Source of the DNA: Leptospira sp. WS4.C2
GTDB taxonomy: Bacteria > Spirochaetota > Leptospiria > Leptospirales > Leptospiraceae
NCBI RefSeq assembly: GCF_040833985.1
Contig: NZ_CP162139.1
Span: forward strand, 1,384,001-1,448,000
Direction: 5' to 3'
DNA length: 64,000 bases
Under the pieces are notes generated by a model that worked only from the letters and a program-made list of their open reading frames with translations, was not told the DNA's origin and made no database searches. A program made the position numbers and the translations under genes. This document shows, in pieces, positions 50,522-59,902 of the stretch; position 1 is the first letter of the stretch; each line of letters starts with the position of its first letter.

Positions 50522-51115
50522 ATGGGAAAACAAGAGGAAACGCGTAAACTCATCATCGAATCTGCTTTTTCACTGATTTACCAAAATGGGTTTCAAGGAG
50601 TGGGAGTTCGTGAAATTGCAGAAAAAGCCAATTTGACCATTGGGGCTTTTTTTTACCATTTTCCTACCAAAAACCTGGTGGGTTATGCAATCATCGATGA
50701 GTTTTTATCAAAAGGAATTATGGAGCGTTGGATCCTACCGTTGGAAGGTTATGAGAACCCCATCGAGGGAATGATCCAAACATTTAAAAAAACCTTCGAT
50801 GGTTGGCCTGATGAGTTTGTATCTCGCGGTTGTCCTTTGAATAACTTAGGTCAAGAAATGTCTTCCATCGATTCTGAATTCCAGAAGAAGGCAAAGGCTT
50901 TGTTAACAACCTGGATACAGAACACAAAAAAATATTTGGATTTAGCTAAGAAACAAAAGATTTTAAAAACGAATACAGACACTCGGAAACTTGCAGAATT
51001 TATTGTGACGTTCCAAGAAGCAACCTTTGCTATGGGAAAGGTGATGAATGATCGTAAAGTTTATGATTCTTTGTATGTGTCCTTTAGAGATCATTTGCGA
51101 AGCCAGTGTATTTGA
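50522..51115 (+). CDS. TetR family transcriptional regulator
   Basis: The 197-residue protein has the N-terminal helix-turn-helix GVREIAEKANLTIGAFFYHFPTKNLV. A C-terminal ligand domain contains SRGCPLNNLGQEMS, a Cys-containing motif frequent in the TetR_C group near redox or quinone genes. The SD AGGGAAAGG precedes ATG 50522. It probably represses the divergent DoxX-like gene and itself through the palindrome at 50377-50396. Confidence 0.92.
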   Translation: MGKQEETRKLIIESAFSLIYQNGFQGVGVREIAEKANLTIGAFFYHFPTKNLVGYAIIDEFLSKGIMERWILPLEGYENPIEGMIQTFKKTFDGWPDEFVSRGCPLNNLGQEMSSIDSEFQKKAKALLTTWIQNTKKYLDLAKKQKILKTNTDTRKLAEFIVTFQEATFAMGKVMNDRKVYDSLYVSFRDHLRSQCI

Positions 51116-51195
51116 AATCGTAGGTAGATTTTAGGAATCTGTAAATTTCTTTCCACGCCCAAGGAATGGTTCTTACTCTTTTGTTTTAGCATACC

Positions 51196-51223
51196 TTGAC
51201 ATTCTTCCTTTAGTTGTTATACT
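51196..51223 (+). promoter_or_regulatory. Strong sigma70-type promoter placed directly before a start codon
   Basis: TTGACA (51196-51201), a 16-bp spacer and TATACT (51218-51223) form a near-consensus promoter. The ATG of the cyclase-domain gene begins at 51231, seven bases after the -10. Transcription should therefore start at or next to the ATG, implying a leaderless message. Confidence 0.65.
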
Positions 51224-51230
51224 CACATCC

Positions 51231-51884
51231 ATGGGCCAAAAAAGAACCATTGCTACCTCCGCCTCCGAAGAACGATTAGAAAAACTTCTTGAAGAAAGAT
51301 TAATTCCAGGATCCAACCAAGAATTTATCGACAAACGAATTTGGGACCTTTTTGGAGAAACATGGTGTGTCATGTTCACTGATCTTTCTGGATTCTCCCG
51401 CGGTGTTGCTAAATTTGGAATCATTCATTTTTTACAAACTATTTATGAGTCACAAAGAATTCTTATCCCTGTGCTCGATGAGTTTGATGGAATCCTAATG
51501 AAAGACGAAGGGGACAGTCTTATGGTTCTATTCCGAAACACAAACAAAGCCATTCAATGCGCCATACATATGCAGAAGGCATGTAAAAGATACAATGTGG
51601 ATCGGATTGCCGAAGAGCAAATTTTACTCTGCGTGGGACTTGGGTATGGAAAAATCTTAAAAATTGGTGACACCGATGTATTCGGCTCCGAAGTAAACGC
51701 TGCATCTAAGTTAGGTGAAGATACAGCCAAGGCCTGGGAAATATTAGTTACGAGTGCTGTGAAAGAGAATGCTGATGAAACTACTGATTTCGATTTTGAA
51801 GGGATTTCTGAAATTCCCCCTGGCTCTGACGGAGCTTACCGTTTGGTTTATACCTTGGAAGAGCCCAAATGGGTTGTTTTGTAA
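51231..51884 (+). CDS. Class III adenylate/guanylate cyclase domain protein
   Basis: The 217-residue protein consists almost wholly of a cyclase homology domain. The first metal-binding Asp is in MFTDLSGFSRG and the second metal site in MKDEGDSLMVLF. GLGYGKILKIGDTDVFGSEVNAASKLGE covers the dimerisation and later active-site region with Asn. Substrate-specifying residues (Lys/Asp or Glu/Cys) are not clear by eye, so cAMP or cGMP synthesis is likely but unassigned. No sensor domain is attached. No SD precedes the ATG; see the promoter entry. Confidence 0.85.
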   Translation: MGQKRTIATSASEERLEKLLEERLIPGSNQEFIDKRIWDLFGETWCVMFTDLSGFSRGVAKFGIIHFLQTIYESQRILIPVLDEFDGILMKDEGDSLMVLFRNTNKAIQCAIHMQKACKRYNVDRIAEEQILLCVGLGYGKILKIGDTDVFGSEVNAASKLGEDTAKAWEILVTSAVKENADETTDFDFEGISEIPPGSDGAYRLVYTLEEPKWVVL

Positions 51885-51969
51885 CTCGATTAGTGGGTTT
51901 AAGCGATCAGCGGAATTTAATCTAGATCGTAATAAATCTTAGCGTGCATTTTGGATTTGTGTACCGAAA

Positions 51970-53784
51970 TCATTCCATAAATTCATAAATCGAACGAATC
52001 TCTCCGTTTGTTTCTACATAAGAATACAACTCTTGGAATTCTTTATTTTGGCAAAGGGTTCCTGAATCTCCAATCAGGATTAAATGGGACTTGGCACGCG
52101 TGAGGGCAACATTCAAACGTTTTGGATTCAGTAAAAAACCAATTTCCCCATCTGGGTTGGACCTGACCAAACTAAGGATAACAATTTCAGATTCCCTTCC
52201 TTGGAAAGAGTCAATGGTTTGGGTGAACCATTTTCCTTCGGATACTTTTACCAACCTTTCCACTTGGCCTCGGTATGGGGAAATTACCGTTGTTAACTCT
52301 TTGGGAATTCCTAAGTGGAACAATTTTTCAATCAATTGGATTTCTATATGATTGAAAAAACTGGGTTCTTCTCCTTCTGTTTCTTCCTCCGAATCACTCC
52401 CGGCAGTATCGATCCAAAGGATCGGAGGATTGGAACCGATTACCTCGGAGATATCGACGGAGGATGTCCATTTCGCATCGGGATGGGTGAGGATTTTACT
52501 TTCGTAATAGGTTTGGTTTGGAAACCCAAGAATTTCCGGTTTCATCCTGAATTGTTTTTCTAGAAATATAATCCGTTCCCCAGAATCAAATGCCACTGCC
52601 TTTTCTAAAAAGCTATGAATGGTTTGGTGGTCCGGGTGAGAGTAACTTGCACCGAGTTGTTTGGGATCTCCAAAAAAGAATGTTTTTTTTCCCGCATAGA
52701 GAGCCATATAACATCCCGGATCCAAACTTTGTGTGGCTTCATCGACAAATACAAAATCAAACTCCCTACCTTTTTTGAATTCATTTCCGAAACCCGAAAA
52801 GGTAGATACGATCAGTTCTGCATCATCGAGTAACTTGTTGCGAATATTCGATTCGGCTTCTCTGATAGTAGAAAGTAAAAACTTAGCTTCTTTACGGACC
52901 TGTTTTCTTTCCTCCCTTTCTTCTTTTCCAAAATTACGTTTCCAAGAGTTAGCTTTTTTCTGAAGTGCCTTTAGTTCCGTCTGCCAGTTATGAATTTGTT
53001 TTTGGTCAGGATGTGTTTGGATGAGATGGTCGATATGGTGGGGCAAAACTTCTTCTTTGATTTTGGTGGAGTTACCCAACCGAATCACGCGAATCCCTTT
53101 TTTTTGTGCGAGCTCCACAATATAATCGCAAGCAAAGTTTGTGGGACAAAGAGTTAATACCGATTCATTCCTAGATTTAATCTCCTCTACAGCTTGCATA
53201 AGTAAGGTGGTCTTACCGGTTCCTGGAGGTCCAAAAACAACTCCGTAATCACTCATTTGAAAGATTCTCTCTATCGGTGGTTTGCCCTGGCCGGACTTGG
53301 GGGGAGTGGGTTTGTCCCCGAGTCCAAAACCCAAAATCCAATTGAGTTTTTTATGCGATAAACTTTCTTTATCATTTAAAACTTTGGTAATGATTTCATT
53401 ATACAAATCGTAAGTGGATTCTTGGAACCATTTGGAGATTTGGAATTCTTGGTCTTCCCATTCATAGTCTCCTCGGACTTGGATGGTGAGCTTCGTATCA
53501 GAAACCCGGTAGATATTTCCAAATATAGTTTCTGTTTCGCTTTTAAGTAGGACGGGAATTCCTGGTTTTAACCATTCTTTTGCTTTCGTGGAAGGAGAGA
53601 TTTGGAATTCGGCTCTCCAGGTGTTACCCACAACAAATCGCAAATCTTCCAGCTGTGCTGATTTAAGGATTTTGGCGTCTTGGCCTTTTTCCAAAAATAA
53701 AGAACGTTCGTATTCTCGTTCTTTTGATAAAATTGTTTTTACGTATAGAATTTCTTCTTCCAGTGAACCAAACTCTTGTTTCAT
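51970..53784 (-). CDS. UPF1/IGHMBP2-like superfamily 1B helicase
   Basis: The 604-residue protein has an N-terminal beta-barrel-like region (about 40-115), then Walker A in VFGPPGTGKTTLLM. Motif II is FVFVDEATQSLDPG, motif III GDPKQLGAS, motif V TIDSFQGRESEIVILSLVRS and motif VI LNVALTRAKSHLILIGD. It unwinds DNA or RNA 5'-to-3' in known relatives; the substrate here is unknown. ATG 53784 overlaps the stop of the upstream TPR gene as ATGA and is preferred over ATG 53796. Confidence 0.9.
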   Translation of the reverse strand: MKQEFGSLEEEILYVKTILSKEREYERSLFLEKGQDAKILKSAQLEDLRFVVGNTWRAEFQISPSTKAKEWLKPGIPVLLKSETETIFGNIYRVSDTKLTIQVRGDYEWEDQEFQISKWFQESTYDLYNEIITKVLNDKESLSHKKLNWILGFGLGDKPTPPKSGQGKPPIERIFQMSDYGVVFGPPGTGKTTLLMQAVEEIKSRNESVLTLCPTNFACDYIVELAQKKGIRVIRLGNSTKIKEEVLPHHIDHLIQTHPDQKQIHNWQTELKALQKKANSWKRNFGKEEREERKQVRKEAKFLLSTIREAESNIRNKLLDDAELIVSTFSGFGNEFKKGREFDFVFVDEATQSLDPGCYMALYAGKKTFFFGDPKQLGASYSHPDHQTIHSFLEKAVAFDSGERIIFLEKQFRMKPEILGFPNQTYYESKILTHPDAKWTSSVDISEVIGSNPPILWIDTAGSDSEEETEGEEPSFFNHIEIQLIEKLFHLGIPKELTTVISPYRGQVERLVKVSEGKWFTQTIDSFQGRESEIVILSLVRSNPDGEIGFLLNPKRLNVALTRAKSHLILIGDSGTLCQNKEFQELYSYVETNGEIRSIYEFME

Positions 53785-54632
53785 GGTTCTTCCCATTCAA
53801 TATTCTCCAAGGTTGTAAAAAAACCGTTTCTCAGTAGGGGGGCAAAGTCTATAAAATCGGCTGCTTTTAAATATAAGGAATCTTCGATGGAATAGGCTTG
53901 GATAAGATTGTTTGCTGCCTCTTCCAATTTACCCAACCGGCAATGGGCTCGAGCCAAAATGATCAGTGTTTCCGGATCAATTTCTTTACAGAATTGGATA
54001 TGGGTTTTGATCGATGTAAGTGCATTCTCCGGATCTTCCGCTTCTAAATAACAAAGGGATAAAAGATCATAATCTAGGAACTCTTCAGGTTCCACCATAT
54101 TAAGAGACTTTTTTAAAGATACCAGTGCCGAGTTAAAATCTCCACGAGAAAAATACAAAGACCCAAGTTCCGCCCAAATGTCTTTACGATCAATACCACG
54201 ACCATTACTTAAATGTTCTTGCGAAAGAGCTTTTTTTAAAACTTTGATCGCTTCTTCCGAACGTTCCATATCTTTCAGAAGAGAGGCAAGGAGTAGGTAG
54301 TTTTCTAAATAAGAAGGAAAATAGGTGATACTTTTTTGTAGCAAAACCTTCGCCGACTTAAATTTCTTTAATTTGATCAGATAACGAGAATATACAGTAA
54401 TACTTAAAGGGTGGGAGGGGTAATTTTTAATGATGTCTTGGAATAACGATTCCGTTTCTTTCGGATTTCCCACCGCATACAAACACCAGGCTTTTTTCGC
54501 TTTGATTTTGATGAGAGAGGATTCGTCGGTTGTATGCGACTCACTCTCGGCATAAACGTTAAAGGCTCGAGTGAATTCCTTTTCCTCTTCCAGGAGTTTG
54601 GCTTCACGGATCAGGGAAAAAAAAGAACTCAT
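53781..54632 (-). CDS. TPR repeat protein (283 aa)
   Basis: There is no signal peptide, so the protein is cytoplasmic. Successive 34-residue helical repeats are visible: EFTRAFNVYAES, AVGNPKETESLFQDIIKNYPSHP, MERSEEAIKVLKKALS, RGDFNSALVSLKKSLN, AEDPENALTSIKTHI and LGKLEEAANNLIQAYSIE, i.e. about six units over most of the length. It is probably a protein-interaction scaffold. Co-transcribed with the helicase through an ATGA overlap, it might be its partner. Confidence 0.85.
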   Translation of the reverse strand: MSSFFSLIREAKLLEEEKEFTRAFNVYAESESHTTDESSLIKIKAKKAWCLYAVGNPKETESLFQDIIKNYPSHPLSITVYSRYLIKLKKFKSAKVLLQKSITYFPSYLENYLLLASLLKDMERSEEAIKVLKKALSQEHLSNGRGIDRKDIWAELGSLYFSRGDFNSALVSLKKSLNMVEPEEFLDYDLLSLCYLEAEDPENALTSIKTHIQFCKEIDPETLIILARAHCRLGKLEEAANNLIQAYSIEDSLYLKAADFIDFAPLLRNGFFTTLENIEWEEP

Positions 54633-54712
54633 ACGACGTTTTTTACTTCAGGAAATAAGGGATTCGCCGAAGTGTAGAATAGGGAGTAAAGATTGTAAAA
54701 GGAGGTCCTATT

Positions 54713-54868
54713 ATGGTTCCATCTACACCTATAAACTCGGTCGTCAATTTGCCAAAGGAAATTTTCCAGGCCCAAAACCAACTCTCAGAGAAACTCATGA
54801 AGTTGGCTGTGGAAGAAAAAGTAGGCCCAACAGCAAAAAGCGAACGGTTACTCGACATCTACTGTTAG
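54713..54868 (+). CDS. Small protein of 51 residues with a strong ribosome-binding site
   Basis: ATG 54713 is preceded by AAAGGAGG (54697-54704), a near-ideal SD. The frame runs 51 codons to TAG 54866-54868. After a Pro/Val-rich start (MVPSTPINSVV) the protein is an amphipathic helix (LPKEIFQAQNQLSEKLMKLA) and ends LLDIYC. Length and helical build recall the small YjfB-type putative motility proteins, a weak resemblance. The gene stands alone, divergent from the TPR gene and convergent with the crotonase gene. Confidence 0.65.
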   Translation: MVPSTPINSVVNLPKEIFQAQNQLSEKLMKLAVEEKVGPTAKSERLLDIYC

Positions 54869-55699
54869 TTAGTCTACCCGGGTTTCTGGATTGAAAACTG
54901 GTCGTTTTCTTTCCATAAACCCACCAATGGCGGAACGAAAGTCTTTGGAATCAAGCATACTCGCATTCCAAACAGCTACATAGTCTAATCCCTCTTCTAT
55001 AGTCTTTCCAATTCCATGGTTTAGAACTTGTTTGACCCCGCGAATTACGATGGTTGGGTTCTCCGCAATTTCTTCTGCGGTTTTTAATCCAGCCTGGAGT
55101 AGGGAATCAAAGTCTTCCGTGACCTTTGTCACAAGTCCCATTTGGAGAGCTTCTTCGGCACCAATATCTTTTCCGGTTAATGCCAACTCTCTTGTATGGG
55201 CATTTCCAATCAGATGGGGAAGTCTTTGTAAAGATCCCATATCGGCAACAATCGCTACCTTGGATTCTCTGAGTGAAAAACTCGCATCCTTTGACGCATA
55301 ACGAATGTCACATGCAGAAACTAAATCCAGTCCTCCCCCAATACAGTGTTTTTGAACTAGTGCAATAGACGGTTTTTTGGAATTGTAGATGGCATTGATT
55401 CCTTTTTGCATCGTAAGAATGAGTTGGTAGAGTTTTTCCCGACCATCTGCAAATTCCCCTTGGAAGACAGATTTGAATTCTAAAAAGAATTCTTCCAAAT
55501 CAAGTCCTGTCGAGAATGATTTTCCCTTCGCTGCGATCACATAACAATGGATTTGTGGGTCAGCGTTGATTTGATCCACCATGTCTGGAAGATCCCGCCA
55601 AAAAGGCCAATTCATGGCATTCCGTTTTTCGGGACGGTTTAACCAAAGGATGGCTACGTTTTTTCTTTTTTCAATTTCAAAAAATGGAGAAGGGTTCAT
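54869..55699 (-). CDS. Crotonase-superfamily enzyme, dienoyl-CoA isomerase-like
   Basis: The 276-residue protein has the CoA/oxyanion-hole segments [14 protein letters not shown] and [15 protein letters not shown]. The acid-base region reads [17 protein letters not shown]. Its Glu and Asp are eight residues apart, as in the delta3,5-delta2,4-dienoyl-CoA isomerase ECH1, whose neighbouring sequence ADVGTLQRLP is very similar. Isomerisation of dienoyl-CoA in unsaturated fatty-acid beta-oxidation is therefore more likely than simple hydration. The start overlaps the lgt stop as ATGA. Confidence 0.86.
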   Translation of the reverse strand: MNPSPFFEIEKRKNVAILWLNRPEKRNAMNWPFWRDLPDMVDQINADPQIHCYVIAAKGKSFSTGLDLEEFFLEFKSVFQGEFADGREKLYQLILTMQKGINAIYNSKKPSIALVQKHCIGGGLDLVSACDIRYASKDASFSLRESKVAIVADMGSLQRLPHLIGNAHTRELALTGKDIGAEEALQMGLVTKVTEDFDSLLQAGLKTAEEIAENPTIVIRGVKQVLNHGIGKTIEEGLDYVAVWNASMLDSKDFRSAIGGFMERKRPVFNPETRVD

Positions 55700-56622
55700 A
55701 CGTTTGTTTTCTCCTTTAACCAAAGTTTTTTGGAAACCAAAAGATACACACCAAAGAGGATGAGTGCAATAGAAATATACTGTGACTGCGAAAATCCATG
55801 CCAGTAGTATCCAGTAAGGAAAGTTGGGTTTCCGTTGGCATCAGGAATGTTAACAAGAGTAGGTGGATCGATAAATGGAATCACTGCTTTGTTCACACGT
55901 AAGAACTCGATAAGGAGTCTTGCAAAACCATGGATGATGAGAAACTGCGCACCGATACTCCATTTACGGAAGTTTTGGTATCTCGCCCAAAATTGGAAGT
56001 AGGCAAAGTATCCGAATGCCATAATGGATTCCATCACAGGTGTATTCCAAACGGGAACACCGGAAGGGTGGGCGCCATGGAAATCAAATACGAAAAAAGG
56101 AATTCTCGCATCCGTAGCAAAACCGTAACAACCATCCCCACTCACAAAACAACCGAGTCTACCGATCGCATAACCCATACTAATCGCTGGAATCACTGCA
56201 TCGTAATAAGCACCAATGTCTAGTTTGTGATGACGAAAGTAGAGCGTGATAAAAAGCCAACCGAAAAGTAGGCCTCCAAAAAATACAAGTCCACCACCGC
56301 TAAATAAAGAAGACCAAAGTCCAGGGTGACCTGGAAATCCATTCCAATGGGTGAGAGGGTATGTGTACTTCCCGTCGTATCCTGGAACATCGATAAACAC
56401 TTGGTCCCAAATTTCGAAGATAAAGAATATTTTGGCACCCACTAAGGTACCTAAAATCCCAAGAAAAATCAACCAATCCGAGTGGCTCGGATCCAACTTC
56501 TTTCGTTCCAGCTCCTTCGGGAGAAGGTAGGAACCAACAAGAAAGGCCAACATCATGAGAAGGCTAAAAGTGGATAAACCCTCCCAGCCAAAGGGATTCG
56601 GAATCGGAATTCGATCTAACAT
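55696..56622 (-). CDS. lgt: Prolipoprotein diacylglyceryl transferase
   Basis: The 308-residue protein has about seven transmembrane helices. The Lgt signature appears as [17 protein letters not shown] (consensus GRxGNFxNGE...G), with further catalytic-loop features in [10 protein letters not shown]. The enzyme transfers diacylglycerol from phosphatidylglycerol to the lipobox Cys of prolipoproteins, consistent with the many lipoproteins in this window. ATG 56622 is used; an in-frame TTG at 56649 is possible. Neither has a clear SD. Confidence 0.92.
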   Translation of the reverse strand: MLDRIPIPNPFGWEGLSTFSLLMMLAFLVGSYLLPKELERKKLDPSHSDWLIFLGILGTLVGAKIFFIFEIWDQVFIDVPGYDGKYTYPLTHWNGFPGHPGLWSSLFSGGGLVFFGGLLFGWLFITLYFRHHKLDIGAYYDAVIPAISMGYAIGRLGCFVSGDGCYGFATDARIPFFVFDFHGAHPSGVPVWNTPVMESIMAFGYFAYFQFWARYQNFRKWSIGAQFLIIHGFARLLIEFLRVNKAVIPFIDPPTLVNIPDANGNPTFLTGYYWHGFSQSQYISIALILFGVYLLVSKKLWLKEKTNV

Positions 56623-56715
56623 AGGGGAAAGGGTAAAATTTACCCCCAAGGGGGAAAGGAGAATTTAACACCTGAGAAACCAAGAAAATTTGCAGATTAA
56701 TGGATTGACTCTAAG

Positions 56716-56743
56716 TAGTTCAATATTAAACTATCCAATATTG
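56716..56743. promoter_or_regulatory. Operator-like repeats upstream of doxX-type gene
   Basis: TAGTTCAATATTAAACTA (56716-56733) is an 18-bp palindrome broken only at one symmetrical pair. CAATATT (56721-56727) also forms a perfect 7-bp inverted repeat with AATATTG (56737-56743). Both lie between a possible -35 TTGACT (56705-56710) and the SD AAGGAG of the DoxX gene, the right place for repressor binding. Confidence 0.5.
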
Positions 56744-56759
56744 ACTTAAGGAGAACCAA

Positions 56760-57206
56760 ATGTTCGATACTCTATTTTCTACATCAGGGGATATTATCCC
56801 TCTTATCTTACGCATCACAGCCTTTGTTGTGATTTTCCCACACGGTGCCCAAAAACTACTCGGTTGGTTTGGTGGATACGGATTCAAAGGGACTTACGGA
56901 TTTTTTACGGGAACTATGAAGTTTCCAGGAATCCTTGCGGTTCTTATCATTCTCGGCGAATCTTTTGGATCGGCCCTCATTCTTGTAGGTTTCTTAACTA
57001 AGTTTGCTGCGGCTTCTATTGCCATCATTATGATTGGAGCTGCCCTCTTAGCTCACAGACAAAATGGTTTTTTTATCAATTGGAATGGAAACCAAAAAGG
57101 GGAAGGTTATGAATTTCATATCCTTGCGACAGGCCTACTCATCGCCCTAGTGGTTGGTGGAGCTGGTGTGTATTCGGTTGATTTTAATTTGATCGGAAAA
57201 TTCTAA
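56760..57206 (+). CDS. DoxX family membrane protein
   Basis: The 148-residue protein has four membrane helices. The DoxX pattern is clear: LRITAFVVIFPHGAQKLLGWFGGYG near the first helix (HGxxKLxG), FPGILAVLIILGESFGSALIL, and FEFHI-like EGYEFHILATGLLIALVVGGAG. Relatives function in sulfur/redox stress or as membrane subunits of oxidoreductases; the precise role is unknown. SD AAGGAG precedes ATG 56760. An operator-like repeat lies just upstream. Confidence 0.9.
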   Translation: MFDTLFSTSGDIIPLILRITAFVVIFPHGAQKLLGWFGGYGFKGTYGFFTGTMKFPGILAVLIILGESFGSALILVGFLTKFAAASIAIIMIGAALLAHRQNGFFINWNGNQKGEGYEFHILATGLLIALVVGGAGVYSVDFNLIGKF

Positions 57207-57228
57207 ACAAAAGAATCTACATTCGAAC

Positions 57229-57278
57229 TGGTTCGACCTTTGTCTCTGTTTTTCATAAACAAACAAGGGTTCGAACCA
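57229..57278. terminator. Long imperfect hairpin between convergent genes
   Basis: TGGTTCGA followed by CCTTTGT (57229-57243) is nearly complementary to ACAAGGGTTCGAACCA (57263-57278), one bulged base aside. It lies between the convergent DoxX and M23 genes without a strong T-run, and may act as a bidirectional terminator or mRNA 3'-end stabiliser. Confidence 0.45.
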
Positions 57279-57294
57279 ATCATTTCTATTTCAT

Positions 57295-58296
57295 TTAATC
57301 TAAGTTAATGTATTCTTCTGGATCGAGTGGTGCATCCAGACCAATTCTCACTTCATAGTGAACGTGAGCTCCCGTTGCCTTTCCCGTTTGTCCCACAAGG
57401 GCAATTTTATCTCCCCGTTTGACGCGGTCACCCGGATTCACTAAAATCAAGGAACAGTGGCCATAGAGAGTAAAAAATCCATTTTCATGATTGATCCGAA
57501 CTGATTTTCCAAGACCTCCGACAGCGGTATCGACAGCAATGATTCCGGGACCTGTGGCATAAATCGGTGTTCCTTCTCCCGCAGCGAAGTCAATTCCTGA
57601 ATGATACTCACCCACCGGTAAAATTCCAAACGGATCACTACGATACCCGAATGTGGATGTCACAACACCCACTCCTGGTTTTAGGGGACGACCCCTAGGC
57701 ATAGAATAAAAAATACTTTCTCTCATGGAAAGATAATCGATAGCATTTTGAAAATTGGGAACGAGATTCCCTAACCTTACACCAAACTGTGTGTAGGTGG
57801 TAACTACTTGTTGGAATAATAATAAATTGGAATCGAGTTCGCTTGCATCTTTGCGGAATTCTTCTTTTAATAAATAATCTTGGGTGATCATTTCCTTTTC
57901 TGGAATTTCTTCCCAAGCAAGGAGATTCAAAGACTCTGCTGTGGACTCTAGTTCTTCTACGGAATCTCTTAGGTCTTGGGATAGAAGATCATAGAATAAA
58001 AAGGAGACCAGTTGGGTTTCCGTTTTTTTCTCCAAAGAGAGATCTCGGTCAAATAGAAAGGAAAAATAAAAAAGAAGGCCGAAGGAAAGTAGAACAAGAG
58101 AGAGGGAAAGGCCGAATAAAAACCCAAGCATCCCGACAGAGATCTCAATTTGTGCTAAAGCTTTTTCATCATTCGGGATGAGGACAAAGCTCACTTTCTC
58201 CCGACTGCGGGAAATCCACTTTTGGAGGCGCTTTCGCCAACGTAAGTGTGCAATTTGGAGCCTTTCGTAGGCGGTTGTGACGTAAGTTTCTGCCAA
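57295..58296 (-). CDS. M23 family peptidoglycan metallopeptidase
   Basis: The 333-residue protein has a cytoplasmic N-terminal segment, one transmembrane helix (about 52-80) and a periplasmic region with coiled-coil character. The LytM domain is C-terminal: zinc ligands in HSGIDFA (HxxxD) and HVHYEV (HxH), with GYRSDPFG and LYGHCS between or before them. All catalytic histidines appear present. It cleaves peptide crosslinks or activates other hydrolases. The start codon is TTG 58296, with no strong SD. Confidence 0.9.
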   Translation of the reverse strand: MAETYVTTAYERLQIAHLRWRKRLQKWISRSREKVSFVLIPNDEKALAQIEISVGMLGFLFGLSLSLVLLSFGLLFYFSFLFDRDLSLEKKTETQLVSFLFYDLLSQDLRDSVEELESTAESLNLLAWEEIPEKEMITQDYLLKEEFRKDASELDSNLLLFQQVVTTYTQFGVRLGNLVPNFQNAIDYLSMRESIFYSMPRGRPLKPGVGVVTSTFGYRSDPFGILPVGEYHSGIDFAAGEGTPIYATGPGIIAVDTAVGGLGKSVRINHENGFFTLYGHCSLILVNPGDRVKRGDKIALVGQTGKATGAHVHYEVRIGLDAPLDPEEYINLD

Positions 58297-58348
58297 TGTT
58301 CGTTATTCCGCCAATTTTTTCCTTGCCCATGCCATTTTTCAGGGGAAA

Positions 58349-59839
58349 GTGGATGAATCCAATATGTTTAAATTTCTCACTTCTCTTTTCAGAAAGAAAG
58401 CCGACTCTGTCGATTCCTTTTTGATGTACCCCGAGGGAAAGAGATACTATCGAGAATCCCATTCTATCCGCAGGGCCAATATCGATGAAGATGCCATCAA
58501 AATCATCAATCGATTGAACAAGTTTCGTTACAAGGCCTATTTAGTCGGTGGAGGGGTCCGAGATCTGCTTATGGGCAAACGCCCTAAAGACTTTGATATA
58601 GTCACAAGTGCGACTCCCAACCAAATCAAAAGGGTCTTCAATAACTGCCGAATCATCGGTAAACGATTTAAAATTGTACATATCATTTTTAAAGGTAAAA
58701 TTATTGAAGTATCTACGTTCCGATCACTACCGGAACATCGTTTGGAAAAACACAAAGCAGATAACGATTATCTCATCAAACGGGACAATTCCTTCGGTAC
58801 AGCAAAGGAAGACGCGGCAAGACGCGACTTTACCATCAACTCCTTGTTTTACGATCCTAAAAACGATTCCATTTTGGATTACGTTGGTGGATTCGAAGAC
58901 ATTCAAAAGAAAATTGTTCGAGTCATCGGCGATCCAGATATTTCCTTCAAAGAAGATCCAGTCCGAATGTTACGAGCTGTTAAGTTTTCTGTTTTACTTG
59001 GACTCGATATCGAGAAAAAAACCAAACTGGCGATCAAAAAGAACCGTTTGGAACTTGATAAGTCGTCCACAGCAAGACTTTTAGAAGAATACAATAAGAT
59101 GTTTAGAACTTGGAAGACTTCGATTATATTTGAAGGTCTTGCTCTGAACCATTTGCTTGATGTACTTTTCAAAGAACCTGCAGATAAATTAAAGAAAACA
59201 GATCCAGAGTGGCGTGAACATTTTATGGAAACCCCACTTGGGAAAAGACTCGCAGTCACAGACAAACTCCTCTCCGCAAGAGAAGAGATGACTCCTGCTA
59301 TCTTTTATTCATTAATTTTCTATGATATCGTCAAAGATTTGTATGAAAATGACCGTGGCCACCTAGCGCATAACATTAAAGAAAGCCTCCAACCTGTTTT
59401 TGAACGTATGGGAATACCAAAACGGGAACAAGACAATTTGGTGAAGATCTTTATCAGCCAACCTCGTTTTCAAGTCACTGATGATGAAAAAGAAAGACAA
59501 AATTCTTTTTTCAAAAAGAAGGACTACTTCTACGATGCGTTTATGGTCTATAAGATCGTTGCGATTTCGGAAGGAAACGAATCGGCAGTGCAAACTGCTT
59601 TCTTTTGGGAAATCTCTTTACGGCAAAGACCGAAACCTGATAGCCATCAGTTCGGACAACAGAATCGTAAAAAAGAACCGAGCAAAAAACGCCCACCGAG
59701 AAAGAAACATCGGGACAGAAGGGGTGGCGGTTCCCAAAATCAGAACTCCGTTCAAGAAGGAAATCAATCGGACGCAGGGGAAAAGCCAGGTGCAACCTCT
59801 GATCGAATGATCTCAGATTCTGACTCAGAAGAAACATAA
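58349..59839 (+). CDS. pcnB: PcnB/CCA-family polynucleotide adenylyltransferase
   Basis: The 496-residue class II nucleotidyltransferase has the helical-turn motif [25 protein letters not shown], including the DFD metal ligands. [13 protein letters not shown] and the [12 protein letters not shown] helix follow. The C-terminal about 70 residues are very basic ([21 protein letters not shown] in pieces) before an acidic end, which favours poly(A) polymerase I over a CCA enzyme. tRNA genes here both with and without CCA mean a CCA enzyme must exist somewhere. Start is GTG 58349; ATG 58364 is an alternative. Confidence 0.85.
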   Translation: MDESNMFKFLTSLFRKKADSVDSFLMYPEGKRYYRESHSIRRANIDEDAIKIINRLNKFRYKAYLVGGGVRDLLMGKRPKDFDIVTSATPNQIKRVFNNCRIIGKRFKIVHIIFKGKIIEVSTFRSLPEHRLEKHKADNDYLIKRDNSFGTAKEDAARRDFTINSLFYDPKNDSILDYVGGFEDIQKKIVRVIGDPDISFKEDPVRMLRAVKFSVLLGLDIEKKTKLAIKKNRLELDKSSTARLLEEYNKMFRTWKTSIIFEGLALNHLLDVLFKEPADKLKKTDPEWREHFMETPLGKRLAVTDKLLSAREEMTPAIFYSLIFYDIVKDLYENDRGHLAHNIKESLQPVFERMGIPKREQDNLVKIFISQPRFQVTDDEKERQNSFFKKKDYFYDAFMVYKIVAISEGNESAVQTAFFWEISLRQRPKPDSHQFGQQNRKKEPSKKRPPRKKHRDRRGGGSQNQNSVQEGNQSDAGEKPGATSDRMISDSDSEET

Positions 59840-59841
59840 CT

Positions 59842-59879
59842 AAAAAAAGGTAAGGAAGTTAATAACCTTACCTTTTTTT
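59842..59879 (+). terminator. Strong intrinsic terminator after pcnB
   Basis: AAAAAAAGGTAAGG (59842-59855) and CCTTACCTTTTTTT (59866-59879) are perfect 14-bp complements around a 10-base loop. The A-tract/T-tract symmetry allows function in both directions. The next gene starts only 23 bp later, so its promoter must overlap or lie within this structure. Confidence 0.9.
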
Positions 59880-59902
59880 CTATTCTTTCGTCGAATGTAG
59901 CG

